A stretch of DNA of 64,000 bases from NCBI RefSeq assembly GCF_049800775.1, contig NZ_JBNAFR010000002.1:186001-250000 (forward strand), read 5' to 3'. This document shows positions 7,636-16,303 of the stretch, piece by piece (position 1 is the stretch's first letter; every line of letters starts with the position of its first letter). The notes under the pieces were generated by a model that ran no database searches, was not told the DNA's origin, and worked only from the letters and a program-made list of their open reading frames with translations. The DNA comes from Dinoroseobacter sp049800775. GTDB lineage: Bacteria > Pseudomonadota > Alphaproteobacteria > Rhodobacterales > Rhodobacteraceae. The position numbers and the translations under genes are program-made.

Positions 7636-8853
7636 ATGTATGATCTAGCAGTTCTCGAGGCCTGGGCCGAATTTGCCGTGCGCTGGCTCCATGTGATCAC
7701 CGGGATCGCGTGGATCGGCTCATCTTTCTTTTTCATCGCGCTGGATCTTGGCCTGCGCAAGGCCGAGGGCATGCCCAAGCTCGCCCATGGGGAGGAATGG
7801 CAGGTCCATGGCGGCGGGTTCTATCACATGACCAAGTATCTGGTCGCGCCGGAACGGCTGCCGGATCACCTGACCTGGCACAAATGGGAGAGCTATTTCA
7901 CCTGGATCTCGGGCTTCGTGCTGCTGGTGCTGGTCTATTATCTGGGGGCCGAGCTCTATCTGGTGGATCCGAATGTGGCCGATATCCCGGTCTGGGGCGC
8001 GGTGCTGATCTCGCTGGGCTCGCTGGGCTTCGGCTGGATGGCCTATGACCTGCTCTGCAAGAGCAAGTTCGGAGAGAACAACACCCGGCTCATGGTGCTC
8101 TTGTTCGTGCTGCTGGTCATCATGGCCTGGGGCTATACGCAGGTCTTCACCGGGCGCGCGGCGCTGCTGCATCTGGGGGCGTTCACCGCCACGATCATGA
8201 GCGGGAACGTGTTTTTCGTGATCATCCGCAACCAGAAGATCGTGGTCGAGGATCTCAAGGCCGGGCGGGAGCCGGATGCGAAATACGGCAAGATCGCCAA
8301 GCAGCGTTCGACCCATAACAACTATCTGACCCTGCCGGTGCTGTTCCTGATGCTGTCGAACCATTACCCGCTGGCCTTTGCGAGCGAGTATAACTGGTTG
8401 ATCGCGGGGCTGGTCTTCCTGATGGGGGTGACGATCCGGCATTATTTCAACACCAAGCATATCGGGGGCGAGCCGCCGCTCTGGACCTGGGCGATCACGG
8501 TGACGCTGTTCATGGCAGCGGTGTGGTTGTCGGTGCTCGGCACGCCCGAGACCGAGGGCGAGGCGCAGCTGAGCCCGGGCGCCGTGCGCTTTGCCGAGGC
8601 CGAGGGGTTCGAGGATGTGCATGACATCGTGCTCGGGCGGTGCTCCATGTGCCACGCGAAAGAGCCGAGCTGGGACGGGATCTACTGGCCGCCCAAGGGC
8701 GTGGTGCTGGAAAGCGCGGCGGATCTCGCCACACAGGCCAAGGCGGTGTACCTGCAATCGGGCCTCAGCCACGCGATGCCCCCGGCGAACCTGAGCTACA
8801 TGGAGCCCCAGGAACGGGCCGCCATCGTGGCCTGGTACCGCGCGGCCCGCTAG
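7636..8853 (+). CDS. puuD: PuuD-type membrane urate oxidase with fused cytochrome c
   Basis: A 405-residue integral membrane protein. The N-terminal two thirds hold multiple transmembrane helices (FAVRWLHVITGIAWIGSSFFFIALD, YFTWISGFVLLVLVYYLGAEL and others), typical of PuuD. The C-terminal domain has a haem c motif, CSMCH, at residues 336-340, with MPPANLSYM as probable distal ligand region. PuuD oxidises urate to 5-hydroxyisourate and passes electrons to the respiratory chain through its cytochrome instead of making peroxide. The start ATG follows GAAGGAGA. It is the first enzyme of the pathway whose later steps (uraH, uraD, puuE, alc, allA) are all in this cluster. Xanthine dehydrogenase genes are not nearby. 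Confidence 0.92.
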   Translation: MYDLAVLEAWAEFAVRWLHVITGIAWIGSSFFFIALDLGLRKAEGMPKLAHGEEWQVHGGGFYHMTKYLVAPERLPDHLTWHKWESYFTWISGFVLLVLVYYLGAELYLVDPNVADIPVWGAVLISLGSLGFGWMAYDLLCKSKFGENNTRLMVLLFVLLVIMAWGYTQVFTGRAALLHLGAFTATIMSGNVFFVIIRNQKIVVEDLKAGREPDAKYGKIAKQRSTHNNYLTLPVLFLMLSNHYPLAFASEYNWLIAGLVFLMGVTIRHYFNTKHIGGEPPLWTWAITVTLFMAAVWLSVLGTPETEGEAQLSPGAVRFAEAEGFEDVHDIVLGRCSMCHAKEPSWDGIYWPPKGVVLESAADLATQAKAVYLQSGLSHAMPPANLSYMEPQERAAIVAWYRAAR

Positions 8854-8862
8854 GGTTGCCGG

Positions 8863-8886
8863 GCGCGCTCCACATGTGGAGCGCGC
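8863..8886. terminator. Perfect 24-bp palindrome 3' of puuD
   Basis: The half-site GCGCGCTCCACA is followed directly by its reverse complement, starting 9 bp after the puuD stop. It can form a strong hairpin in transcripts from either strand but has no T tract. Together with the hairpin at 8949-8974 it fills the gap between convergent puuD and the epimerase. Probably a terminator or RNA-stabilising structure. Its layout resembles the palindrome at 25617-25642. Confidence 0.5.
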
Positions 8887-8948
8887 GGACCCGCGCTGGT
8901 CCGAGACCCGGTCAGGGTGTCGCCCCTCGGTGGGTGCGCAGCGCGTCC

Positions 8949-8974
8949 GCCGGATCGGCCTGGGCCGATCCGGC
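8949..8974. terminator. 12-bp-stem hairpin between convergent puuD and epimerase genes
   Basis: GCCGGATCGGCC, then TG, then the exact reverse complement. It ends 12 bp before the stop codon of the minus-strand epimerase gene. Very stable, no T tract. Its place between convergent genes suggests a bidirectional terminator. Confidence 0.5.
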
Positions 8975-8985
8975 CACCGATCTCA

Positions 8986-9990
8986 TCAAGGGCCCGCAAA
9001 GCGCCAGCGCGTGTGTTGCCGGTAGGGTGCGTCCGGGCCCATCTCGATCGAGGGGAAGCCCGCATGGTTCGCCGCATCCGGCCAGACCTGTGCTTCCAGT
9101 GCGATGGCGGAAAACCGCGGTGCGATCCGCCCCGAATGCACCGGGAAGGGCGCCGTGTCGAAGGTCCCGAGATCGAAGACCTGAAGCCCCGGCTCGGTCG
9201 TGAACATCTCCATGCTCACTCCGGACGCCCCGGTCAGTTTGCAGGCCGGGCTGAGCCCGCGGCGCGCCTCGGCCAGCACGTAGTTCAGATCATAGCGCCG
9301 GTCCGGCCCGGGCGCGAAGGGGCGCGGTTCGGTGAAATCCAGCGGCGTGCCGGCAACCTTCCCGAGCCCGCCGGTCACCATCAGGTCCTGTCCGCTCTCC
9401 GTATAACGTTCCGCATGCACCTGCAGGCGGTGTCCGTCGATCCGGTCGGTGCCATCCAGGTTCCAATAGCTGTGATTGGCGATGTTCATCAGCGTCGGTG
9501 CATCGCTGGTCCCGGTGATCTCCAGGTCCAGATCGCGGCCCGTCACCCGGTAGCGCGCCCGCACCCTGCGGTGCCCGGGAAACCCGGACAGCCCGTCGGG
9601 CAGCTCCGTCTCCAGCGTCACGTGATCGGGCCCTTGCGCGACCAGATCCCAGACCCGGCCCTGCGTGCCTGCGCTCCCGCCATGGAGGGTATGCCCACCC
9701 GGCAGGTTGGCCTCGAACGCATGCATCACCTCGGCAATCGGCGCGCGCGCATTCCGGATCCGGTTGGCAACCGGCCCCATTAACGCGCCGAAACTGATCA
9801 TGCCCGCCTCATAGGCGGCGATCTGATCCGTCCCCAGGGTCAGGCTGTGGGCGATCCCGCTCAGGCGCACATCCTGCAGCACCGCGCCCCAGCTCAGAAC
9901 GGTCACGCGCAGCGCCTCTGACCCGATGGTATAGGCCGTCACGGGCGCGCCCTGCGCGGTGGTGCCAAAAGGTTTCGAGACAGCGGTCAT
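8986..9990 (-). CDS. Aldose 1-epimerase (galactose mutarotase family)
   Basis: A 334-residue cytoplasmic enzyme of the GalM family, which interconverts alpha and beta anomers of aldoses. Visible motifs are GPVANRIRNARA (the GRxANRI-type segment), GGHTLHGGSAGTQGRVWD with the catalytic His region, NIANHSYWNLDG, PFAPGPDRRYDLNYVL, and a C-terminal FSAIALEAQVWPDAANHAGFP holding the catalytic Glu. The start at 9990 has GGAGATCCCC before it. It is divergent from gcvT with 178 bp between and convergent with puuD; no functional link to either is apparent. A broader sugar-epimerase role is possible. Confidence 0.9.
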   Translation of the reverse strand: MTAVSKPFGTTAQGAPVTAYTIGSEALRVTVLSWGAVLQDVRLSGIAHSLTLGTDQIAAYEAGMISFGALMGPVANRIRNARAPIAEVMHAFEANLPGGHTLHGGSAGTQGRVWDLVAQGPDHVTLETELPDGLSGFPGHRRVRARYRVTGRDLDLEITGTSDAPTLMNIANHSYWNLDGTDRIDGHRLQVHAERYTESGQDLMVTGGLGKVAGTPLDFTEPRPFAPGPDRRYDLNYVLAEARRGLSPACKLTGASGVSMEMFTTEPGLQVFDLGTFDTAPFPVHSGRIAPRFSAIALEAQVWPDAANHAGFPSIEMGPDAPYRQHTRWRFAGP

Positions 9991-10168
9991 GGGGATCTCC
10001 GGGGGCCAAATTCCGCCCCGAGGATCCGGTGGACGCGCCCGGGATGCAAGCCACCCCGCGCCCAGACTGTCGCAGGTCCCAAGCCCCGGAAATCCTTGCA
10101 TCCCGGGCGAAGTTTCCGATAGGAAACAAGCAAGGCCTCCGGGCCACGACTCAGACCGGACTGCGCGC

Positions 10169-11254
10169 ATGTTGAAGCAGACGCCCCTGCACAATCTACA
10201 TCTAGAGCTGGGAGCCAAGATGGTCCCCTTTGCCGGGTGGGAGATGCCCGTGCAATACCCCACCGGGATCATGGCAGAACACGCGGCCTGCCGCACGGGC
10301 GCGGCCCTCTTCGATGTCAGTCATATGTGCCAGATCGAGATCACCGGCGATGACCCGGCCACGGCGCTGGAGCGGCTCGTCCCCGGGGGCATCACCAGCC
10401 TTGCACCGGGGCGCGCGCGCTATACCCAGCTCACCACGGCAGAGGGCGGGATCTATGACGACCTGATCGCGACCCGGACCGAAGCCGGGCTCTATGTGGT
10501 GGTGAACGCCGCCATGGCCGATCAGGACATCGCGCTCCTGCGCCAGGGCCTGCCCGATTGCACGCTCCACCAACTTGAAAGCCGCGCGCTGGTGGCGCTG
10601 CAGGGCCCGGAGGCGGCGGATATCGTCGCGCCGCTGCTGCCCAAGGCCGGTGAATTGCGCTTCATGCAGTCCTGTGAACTCGCGTGGGAGGGGCACATCC
10701 TCCGTGTCTCGCGGCTTGGCTATACGGGCGAGGACGGGTTCGAGATCTCGCTGCCAGCCGAGGCCGCCGAACCCTTCGCCCGCGCCTTGATCGCGGCCGG
10801 GGCGGTGCCCGCCGGGCTTGGTGCGCGCGACACGCTGCGGATGGAAGCAGGCCTGCCGCTCTATGGTCAGGACATCGACCAGTCCACCTCGCCGCTGGAG
10901 GCCGGGCTGGGCTTCTCGATCCCGAAACGTCGCCGGGCCGAAGGCGGCTTTCCCGGCGCGACCCGGATCTGCGCCGAAGCCGAAACCGGCCCGGCCCGCC
11001 AACTCGTCGGGCTACGCCCCGAAGGCCGCGCCCCGGTGCGCGCCGGGGTCGAGATCACGACGCCCGGGGGCGCGCCGCTCGGTCATGTCACCAGCGGTGG
11101 GTTTTCACCCACGCTGCAGGCCCCGATCTCCATCGGCTATGTCGCGGCGGACCATGCCGCCCCGGGCACCGAGCTTCACGTGATTCTGCGCGGCAAACCC
11201 AAGCCCGCCACGGTCACCCCGCTTCCCTTTGTTCCGCACCGCTACAAACGTTGA
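10169..11254 (+). CDS. gcvT: Glycine cleavage system T protein (aminomethyltransferase)
   Basis: A 361-residue protein that transfers the methylene group from aminomethyl-lipoyl H protein to tetrahydrofolate, releasing ammonia. It starts with TPLHNLHLELGAKMVPFAGWEMPVQYP, the typical GcvT opening, then LFDVSHMCQIEITG, GLGARDTLRMEAGLPLYGQD, and the C-terminal GHVTSGGFSPTL. First gene of gcvT-gcvH-gcvP. Its ribosome site is weak. The 178 bp upstream contain no recognisable glycine riboswitch (no CCGAAGG or CTCTCAGG elements), unlike the dadA leader near 44 kb. Confidence 0.95.
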   Translation: MLKQTPLHNLHLELGAKMVPFAGWEMPVQYPTGIMAEHAACRTGAALFDVSHMCQIEITGDDPATALERLVPGGITSLAPGRARYTQLTTAEGGIYDDLIATRTEAGLYVVVNAAMADQDIALLRQGLPDCTLHQLESRALVALQGPEAADIVAPLLPKAGELRFMQSCELAWEGHILRVSRLGYTGEDGFEISLPAEAAEPFARALIAAGAVPAGLGARDTLRMEAGLPLYGQDIDQSTSPLEAGLGFSIPKRRRAEGGFPGATRICAEAETGPARQLVGLRPEGRAPVRAGVEITTPGGAPLGHVTSGGFSPTLQAPISIGYVAADHAAPGTELHVILRGKPKPATVTPLPFVPHRYKR

Positions 11255-11266
11255 AAGGCCAAGACG

Positions 11267-11635
11267 ATGCCCACCACCTATTTCACCGATGACCATGAAT
11301 GGATCGAGGTCGATGAGGATATGGCCACGATCGGCATCACCAAGCATGCCGCCGAGCAATTGGGCGAGGTCGTCTTCGTCGAGCTGCAGCCCGTGGGCGA
11401 GACCTTTGCCAAGGGCGACGAGATCGGTGTGGTCGAGAGCGTGAAAGCCGCCTCGGATATCTTCGCCCCCGTCACCGGCGAGATTGTCGAGGCCAATGAG
11501 GCGCTGGTCGAGGCGCCCGCAGATCTCAACGGGGATCCCGAGGGCGCGTCCTGGCTCTACAAGATCAAGCTGACCGATACGGGCGAACTTTCTGAGCTGC
11601 TCGACGCCGATGCCTATGCCGCGCTGACCGAGTAA
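11267..11635 (+). CDS. gcvH: Glycine cleavage system H protein
   Basis: A 122-residue lipoyl carrier protein that shuttles the aminomethyl group between GcvP and GcvT. The lipoylation motif VVESVKAASDIFAPV places the modified lysine at residue 60, and ITKHAAEQLGEVVFVELQPVG is the usual N-terminal segment. It starts 12 bp after gcvT behind AAAGG. Between it and gcvP lies an 87-bp gap with repeat copy B. Confidence 0.97.
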   Translation: MPTTYFTDDHEWIEVDEDMATIGITKHAAEQLGEVVFVELQPVGETFAKGDEIGVVESVKAASDIFAPVTGEIVEANEALVEAPADLNGDPEGASWLYKIKLTDTGELSELLDADAYAALTE

Positions 11636-11640
11636 CGCCG

Positions 11641-11680
11641 CCTCATTGTTCTGAAAATACTCCCGCCGGAGGCGGTCCCG
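11641..11680 (+). repeat. Dispersed 3' intergenic element, copy B
   Basis: It begins CCTCATTGTTCTGAAAATAC and runs into the small hairpin CCGCCGGAGGCGG, then GTCCCGCA, 5 bp after the gcvH stop. Copy D, on the minus strand at 31983-32018, is nearly identical, differing at two adjacent bases within the first 20. Such near identity between unrelated intergenic sites indicates a dispersed element. Confidence 0.6.
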
Positions 11681-11722
11681 CACCCCGCCTCTGGCCCTGC
11701 CGCCCACCGCAAGGAGACCAAG

Positions 11723-14587
11723 ATGGGTTTTTCGCTGACGGACTACGCGCCCTATGATTTCGCCAATCGCCGCCATATCGGACCCTCCCCCAAGGAGATG
11801 TCGCAGATGCTTGCGGTGCTGGGCGTGCCTTCGCTCGAAGCGCTGATCAACGAGGCCCTGCCCGAGGGGATCCGGCGGCGCGATCCGCTGGCCTTTGGTC
11901 CGGCGCTGAGCGAGCGGGACACCCTGCACCGGATGCGGGAGCTGGCGGACAAGAACACGGTGCTGACCTCTCTGATCGGGCAGGGCTATTGCGGGACGCA
12001 TACGCCGCCGGTGATCCTGCGCAACATCCTCGAAAACCCGGCCTGGTACACGGCCTATACGCCCTATCAGCCCGAGATCAGCCAGGGTCGGCTCGAAGCG
12101 TTGCTGAATTTCCAGACCATGATGGCGGATCTGACCGGCCTGCCGATCGCCAACGCCTCGCTGCTCGATGAGGGCACGGCGGCGGCCGAGGGCATGGCCA
12201 TGGCGCAGCGGGCCTCCAAATCCAAGGCGACAGGCTTCTTCGTGGCCGAGGATTGCCATCCCCAGACCATCGAGGTCATCCGCACCCGGGCTGAACCGCT
12301 CGGGATCGAGGTTATTGTCGGGTCTGTGGACGCGCTGGACCCCGAGGCGGTCTTTGCCGCGCTGTTCCAATACCCCGGCAGCTATGGCCATGTGCGCGAC
12401 TACAGCGCACAGATCGCGGCGCTGCACGCGGTCAAGGCGCTGGCCATCGTCGCGGCCGATCCGCTGGCGCTGACCCTGTTGAAATCCCCGGGCGAGATGG
12501 GGGCGGATATCGCCATCGGCTCGACCCAGCGCTTTGGCGTGCCCATGGGCTTTGGCGGGCCGCATGCCGCCTATATGACCTGCGCCGAAGCGCTGAAACG
12601 GGCCATGCCCGGGCGGATCATCGGCGTCTCGGTGGATGCGCGGGGCAACAAGGCCTACCGCCTTTCCCTGCAAACCCGCGAGCAGCATATCCGCCGCGAA
12701 AAGGCCAATTCCAATGTCTGCACCGCGCAGGCCCTGCTGGCGGTGATGGCGTCCATGTACGGTGTCTTCCACGGGCCGGACGGGCTCAAGGCCATCGCCC
12801 AGACCGTGCATCGCAAGACCGCACGGCTGGCGGACGGGCTGACCGAGCTCGGCTTCAAGGTCGCGCCCAAGGATTATTTCGACACGATCACCGTCAAGGT
12901 CGGCGCGATGCAGGGGGTGATCCTGGCCGCCGCCCTGCGCGAGGGGGTGAACCTGCGCAAGGTCGGGGCCGACCGGATCGGGATCACGCTCGACGAGCTG
13001 ACCCTCGGCAGCACCGTGGAGGCCGTCTGGCGCGCCTTTGGCGCGGTGGAGATGACCTATGACAAGACGCGGATGGTCTATCACCTGCCGCAGGAGATGC
13101 TGCGCGAGAGCAGCTACATGACCCATCCGATTTTCCACATGAACCGCGCCGAGGCGGAGATGACCCGCTATATGCGGCGGCTCGCGGATCGGGATCTGGC
13201 GCTGGACCGGGCGATGATCCCGCTGGGCTCCTGTACGATGAAGCTCAATGCGACGGTCGAGATGCTGCCGCTGACATGGCCGGAATTTGCCAATCTGCAC
13301 CCGTTCGCCCCGGCGGATCAGGCCGCAGGGTATGCCGAGATGATCACCGAGCTGTCGCAGATGCTCTGCGATGTGACGGGCTATGACGCCATGTCCATGC
13401 AGCCCAATTCGGGTGCGCAGGGCGAGTATGCGGGCCTGCTGGCGATCCGCGGCTATCACCGCGCACGGGGGCAGGCCGGGCGGAATATCTGCCTCATCCC
13501 GACCTCGGCCCATGGCACGAACCCAGCCAGCGCTCAGATGGTCGGCTGGAAGGTCGTCGTCGTGAAATCGGCTGAGAATGGCGATATCGACCTCGAGGAT
13601 TTCCGCGCCAAGGCTGAGTTGCATTCCGACGCGCTTGCGGGCTGCATGATCACCTATCCCTCAACCCATGGCGTGTTCGAGGAAACCGTGCGCGAGGTCT
13701 GCGAGATCACCCATGCCCATGGCGGGCAGGTCTATATCGACGGGGCCAATATGAATGCCATGGTCGGCCTCTCGGCGCCGGGGGATCTGGGCGGGGATGT
13801 GAGCCATCTCAACCTGCACAAGACCTTTTGCATCCCCCATGGCGGGGGCGGCCCGGGCATGGGCCCGATTGGCGTAAAGGCCCATCTGGCGCCCCATCTG
13901 CCCAGCCATATCACGCGCGAAGGCGCCGGGTTTGGCGATGTGGGGGCGGTGGCCTCGGCGGCCTATGGCAGCCCGTCGATCCTGACGATCTCCTATGCCT
14001 ATTGCCTGCTCATGGGCGGGGCCGGGCTGACACAGGCCACCAAGGTCGCGATCCTGAATGCCAATTACATGGCCAAGCGGCTGAGCGCGGGCTTCCCGAT
14101 CCTCTATGCCAATGATCAGGGGCGGGTGGCCCATGAGTGCATTCTGGACACGCGGGTGCTGGACAAGATCGCCGGGGTCAATGTCGAGGATGTGGCCAAG
14201 CGGCTGATGGATTGCGGCTTCCACGCGCCCACCATGAGCTGGCCCGTGGCAGGCACCCTGATGGTGGAGCCGACCGAGAGCGAGCCCAAGGCCGAGCTCG
14301 ACCGGTTCTGTGATGCGATGCTGGCGATCCGCGAGGAGACGGACGCGATTGCCGCCGGGACTCTCGATGCAGAGAACAATCCGCTGAAACGCGCGCCTCA
14401 CACGGTGGAGGATCTGGTGGGGGAGTGGGACCGGCCCTATAGCCGCGAGCAGGCCTGCTATCCGCCCGGTGCGTTCCGGGTGGACAAGTACTGGCCCCCT
14501 GTGAACCGCGTCGACAATGCCTTTGGCGACCGCAACCTCGTTTGCACCTGCCCGCCGGTGGAGGATTACGCGGAACCCGCGGAATAG
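11723..14587 (+). CDS. gcvP: Glycine dehydrogenase (decarboxylating), P protein
   Basis: A full-length, unsplit 954-residue PLP enzyme that decarboxylates glycine and loads the aminomethyl group on lipoyl-GcvH. The N-terminal half starts FANRRHIGPSPKEMSQML and contains GYCGTHTPPVILRNI. The PLP lysine is K700 in LNLHKTFCIPHGGGGPGMGPIG. The C-terminus ends with RNLVCTCPPVEDYAEP, as in many proteobacterial GcvP proteins. It completes the local gcvTHP set; the shared L protein (lpd) is not in the window. A hairpin at 14652-14671 follows. Confidence 0.97.
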   Translation: MGFSLTDYAPYDFANRRHIGPSPKEMSQMLAVLGVPSLEALINEALPEGIRRRDPLAFGPALSERDTLHRMRELADKNTVLTSLIGQGYCGTHTPPVILRNILENPAWYTAYTPYQPEISQGRLEALLNFQTMMADLTGLPIANASLLDEGTAAAEGMAMAQRASKSKATGFFVAEDCHPQTIEVIRTRAEPLGIEVIVGSVDALDPEAVFAALFQYPGSYGHVRDYSAQIAALHAVKALAIVAADPLALTLLKSPGEMGADIAIGSTQRFGVPMGFGGPHAAYMTCAEALKRAMPGRIIGVSVDARGNKAYRLSLQTREQHIRREKANSNVCTAQALLAVMASMYGVFHGPDGLKAIAQTVHRKTARLADGLTELGFKVAPKDYFDTITVKVGAMQGVILAAALREGVNLRKVGADRIGITLDELTLGSTVEAVWRAFGAVEMTYDKTRMVYHLPQEMLRESSYMTHPIFHMNRAEAEMTRYMRRLADRDLALDRAMIPLGSCTMKLNATVEMLPLTWPEFANLHPFAPADQAAGYAEMITELSQMLCDVTGYDAMSMQPNSGAQGEYAGLLAIRGYHRARGQAGRNICLIPTSAHGTNPASAQMVGWKVVVVKSAENGDIDLEDFRAKAELHSDALAGCMITYPSTHGVFEETVREVCEITHAHGGQVYIDGANMNAMVGLSAPGDLGGDVSHLNLHKTFCIPHGGGGPGMGPIGVKAHLAPHLPSHITREGAGFGDVGAVASAAYGSPSILTISYAYCLLMGGAGLTQATKVAILNANYMAKRLSAGFPILYANDQGRVAHECILDTRVLDKIAGVNVEDVAKRLMDCGFHAPTMSWPVAGTLMVEPTESEPKAELDRFCDAMLAIREETDAIAAGTLDAENNPLKRAPHTVEDLVGEWDRPYSREQACYPPGAFRVDKYWPPVNRVDNAFGDRNLVCTCPPVEDYAEPAE

Positions 14588-14651
14588 GGTTCGGGGGGCT
14601 CCCGCCCGTCGTTGCCGCGCCATGCGGCGCAGCGCCTCCCGTTGGGGGTGG

Positions 14652-14671
14652 CCCGGTGCTGTCGCACCGGG
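14652..14671 (+). terminator. Hairpin 3' of gcvP
   Basis: CCCGGTGC, loop TGTC, GCACCGGG: a perfect 8-bp stem 65 bp after the gcvP stop. A smaller hairpin (CCTCG-TTT-CGAGG, 14680-14692) follows. Neither has a T tract. They separate gcvP from sdaA, which therefore may have its own promoter. Confidence 0.5.
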
Positions 14672-14782
14672 CGGACCTGCCTCGTTTCGAGGTCGTGCGT
14701 GTCGGGATCCGGAAAACCATGTCGCACAGGGGCGGTGGATCTGCCCCGTAGCGCACTAGGTAAGGACCGAGGGAGGGCGCCC

Positions 14783-16189
14783 ATGTTTCTGAGTATTTTC
14801 GATATCTTCAAGATCGGGGTCGGCCCGTCGAGCTCGCATACGATGGGGCCCATGGTGGCCGCCGCCATGTTCCTCGACGATTTGCGCGGCGGTCGCGAAA
14901 AGGAGCCCGGGGCGGGAACCGTGGCCGCCCTGCAGGCCACGCTGCATGGCTCGCTCGCCTTCACTGGCAAGGGGCATGCCACGGATCGGGCGGTCTGCCT
15001 CGGGCTTGCGGGCTTCGTGCCGGAAACTCTGGATCCTGTCGCGGCGGAGGCAGCGCTGGCGGCCATGCGCGCCGAGGGGCTGGTACGTCCCGACGCCCTT
15101 CCGGAGCTTGCGTTTCACCCGGAACGGGACGTGCTGTTTGACTATGACACGACCCTGCCCGGCCATGCCAATGCCATGGTCCTGCGCGCCCATGACCAGA
15201 CCGGCGCCCTCTACATGGAGGAGGTCTTTTACTCGGTTGGCGGGGGCTTTGTCCTGCGCGGCTCCGAGATCGCGGCGGCGGATCATGGCGGGGCAGAGGC
15301 CTTTCACGACGAGAAGGCCGCGCAGGGATATCCCTATCCCTTTGGCTCGGCGGCGGAGATGCTCGAGATGGGCGCGGCCTCGGACAAACGGATCTCGGAG
15401 ATGAAGCACGCCAATGAGCGCGTCCATGGCGACCCGGATGCGGCGATCGCCCAAGTGCGCGACGTGATGTTCGCCTGCATGGACCGGGGGCTTGGCACGA
15501 CCGGCATCCTGCCCGGCGGGCTCTCGGTCAAGCGCCGCGCCCACGGGATCCACGAGGCACTGAAGGCGGGACAGGGGCTCAACCTCTCGCAGCCCCATGA
15601 GGTCAATGACTGGCTCTGCGTCTACGCCATGGCGGTGAACGAGGAAAACGCCGCCGGGGGGCAGGTCGTCACCGCGCCGACCAATGGGGCAGCCGGGGTG
15701 ATCCCGGCGGTGCTGCGCTACTACCGCGACCACTGCATCGGCGCGACCGAAGCAGGCGAGCGCGAGTTCTTGCTGGTGGCTGCCGCGATCGGTGGGTTGA
15801 TCAAGCACAATGCTTCGATCTCCGGCGCCGAGGTCGGCTGCCAGGGCGAGGTCGGCTCCGCCGCGGCCATGGCCGCCGCCGGGCTCTGCGCCGCGCTGGG
15901 CGGATCGAATGCGCAGGTGGAAAACGCTGCAGAGATCGCGCTGGAGCATCACCTCGGCATGACCTGCGACCCGGTGGGCGGGCTGGTGCAGGTCCCGTGC
16001 ATCGAACGCAACGGCCTCGGCGCGATCAAGGCGGTGGCCGCGGCCTCGCTCGCCTTGCGCGGGGATGGCACGCATCTCATGCCGCTGGACAATTGCATCG
16101 AAACCATGCGCCAGACCGGGATCGACATGTCTCACAAATACAAGGAAACCAGCCTCGGGGGCCTCGCGGTCAACCTGCCCGAGTGCTGA
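14783..16189 (+). CDS. sdaA: L-serine ammonia-lyase (iron-sulfur type)
   Basis: A 468-residue single-chain L-serine dehydratase converting serine to pyruvate and ammonia. It opens with SIFDIFKIGVGPSSSHTMGPMVAA, the beta-domain signature, and carries the alpha-domain segments NAAGGQVVTAPTNGAAGVIPAVLRYY, SISGAEVGCQGEVGSAAAMAAAGLCAALGG and HHLGMTCDPVGGLVQVPCIERN, whose cysteines hold the 4Fe-4S cluster. The start follows GGGAGGGCGCCC. Next to gcvTHP it can drain serine formed from glycine and methylene-tetrahydrofolate. Confidence 0.96.
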   Translation: MFLSIFDIFKIGVGPSSSHTMGPMVAAAMFLDDLRGGREKEPGAGTVAALQATLHGSLAFTGKGHATDRAVCLGLAGFVPETLDPVAAEAALAAMRAEGLVRPDALPELAFHPERDVLFDYDTTLPGHANAMVLRAHDQTGALYMEEVFYSVGGGFVLRGSEIAAADHGGAEAFHDEKAAQGYPYPFGSAAEMLEMGAASDKRISEMKHANERVHGDPDAAIAQVRDVMFACMDRGLGTTGILPGGLSVKRRAHGIHEALKAGQGLNLSQPHEVNDWLCVYAMAVNEENAAGGQVVTAPTNGAAGVIPAVLRYYRDHCIGATEAGEREFLLVAAAIGGLIKHNASISGAEVGCQGEVGSAAAMAAAGLCAALGGSNAQVENAAEIALEHHLGMTCDPVGGLVQVPCIERNGLGAIKAVAAASLALRGDGTHLMPLDNCIETMRQTGIDMSHKYKETSLGGLAVNLPEC

Positions 16190-16210
16190 GAGTGCCGCCG
16201 CGCTGCAATG

Positions 16211-16240
16211 TCTTAAGTCTCCAAATATCCCGGGGAGAGC
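16211..16240 (+). repeat. Dispersed 3' intergenic element, copy C
   Basis: TCTTAAGTCTCCAAATATCC then CGGGGAGAG, 21 bp 3' of the sdaA stop and in its orientation. The first part matches copy A (583-620, minus) at nearly every base. It runs into the hairpin at 16229-16270. Confidence 0.5.
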
Positions 16241-16270
16241 GCGAGAGGGGCTGGCCCCTCTCGCCCCGGG
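16229..16270. terminator. Bidirectional hairpin between sdaA and the ABC permease gene
   Basis: Inner stem GCGAGAGGGG / CCCCTCTCGC with loop CTGG (16241-16264), extended by outer CCCGGGG / CCCCGGG arms. It lies between convergent genes ending at 16189 and 16304, so it can serve both. Confidence 0.6.
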
Positions 16271-16303
16271 CGACGCGCGTCAGCGCGGCGCAATGGCGAT
16301 ACG

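Noticed and set aside
9991..10168. Possible glycine riboswitch in the gcvT leader
   Set aside because: The 178-bp leader lacks the CCGAAGG and CTCTCAGG blocks that are clear at 44051-44235.
11105..13624. An 839-codon open frame antisense to gcvH and gcvP
   Set aside because: Same reason: a low-complexity, Arg/His/Gln-rich shadow of a conserved gene.
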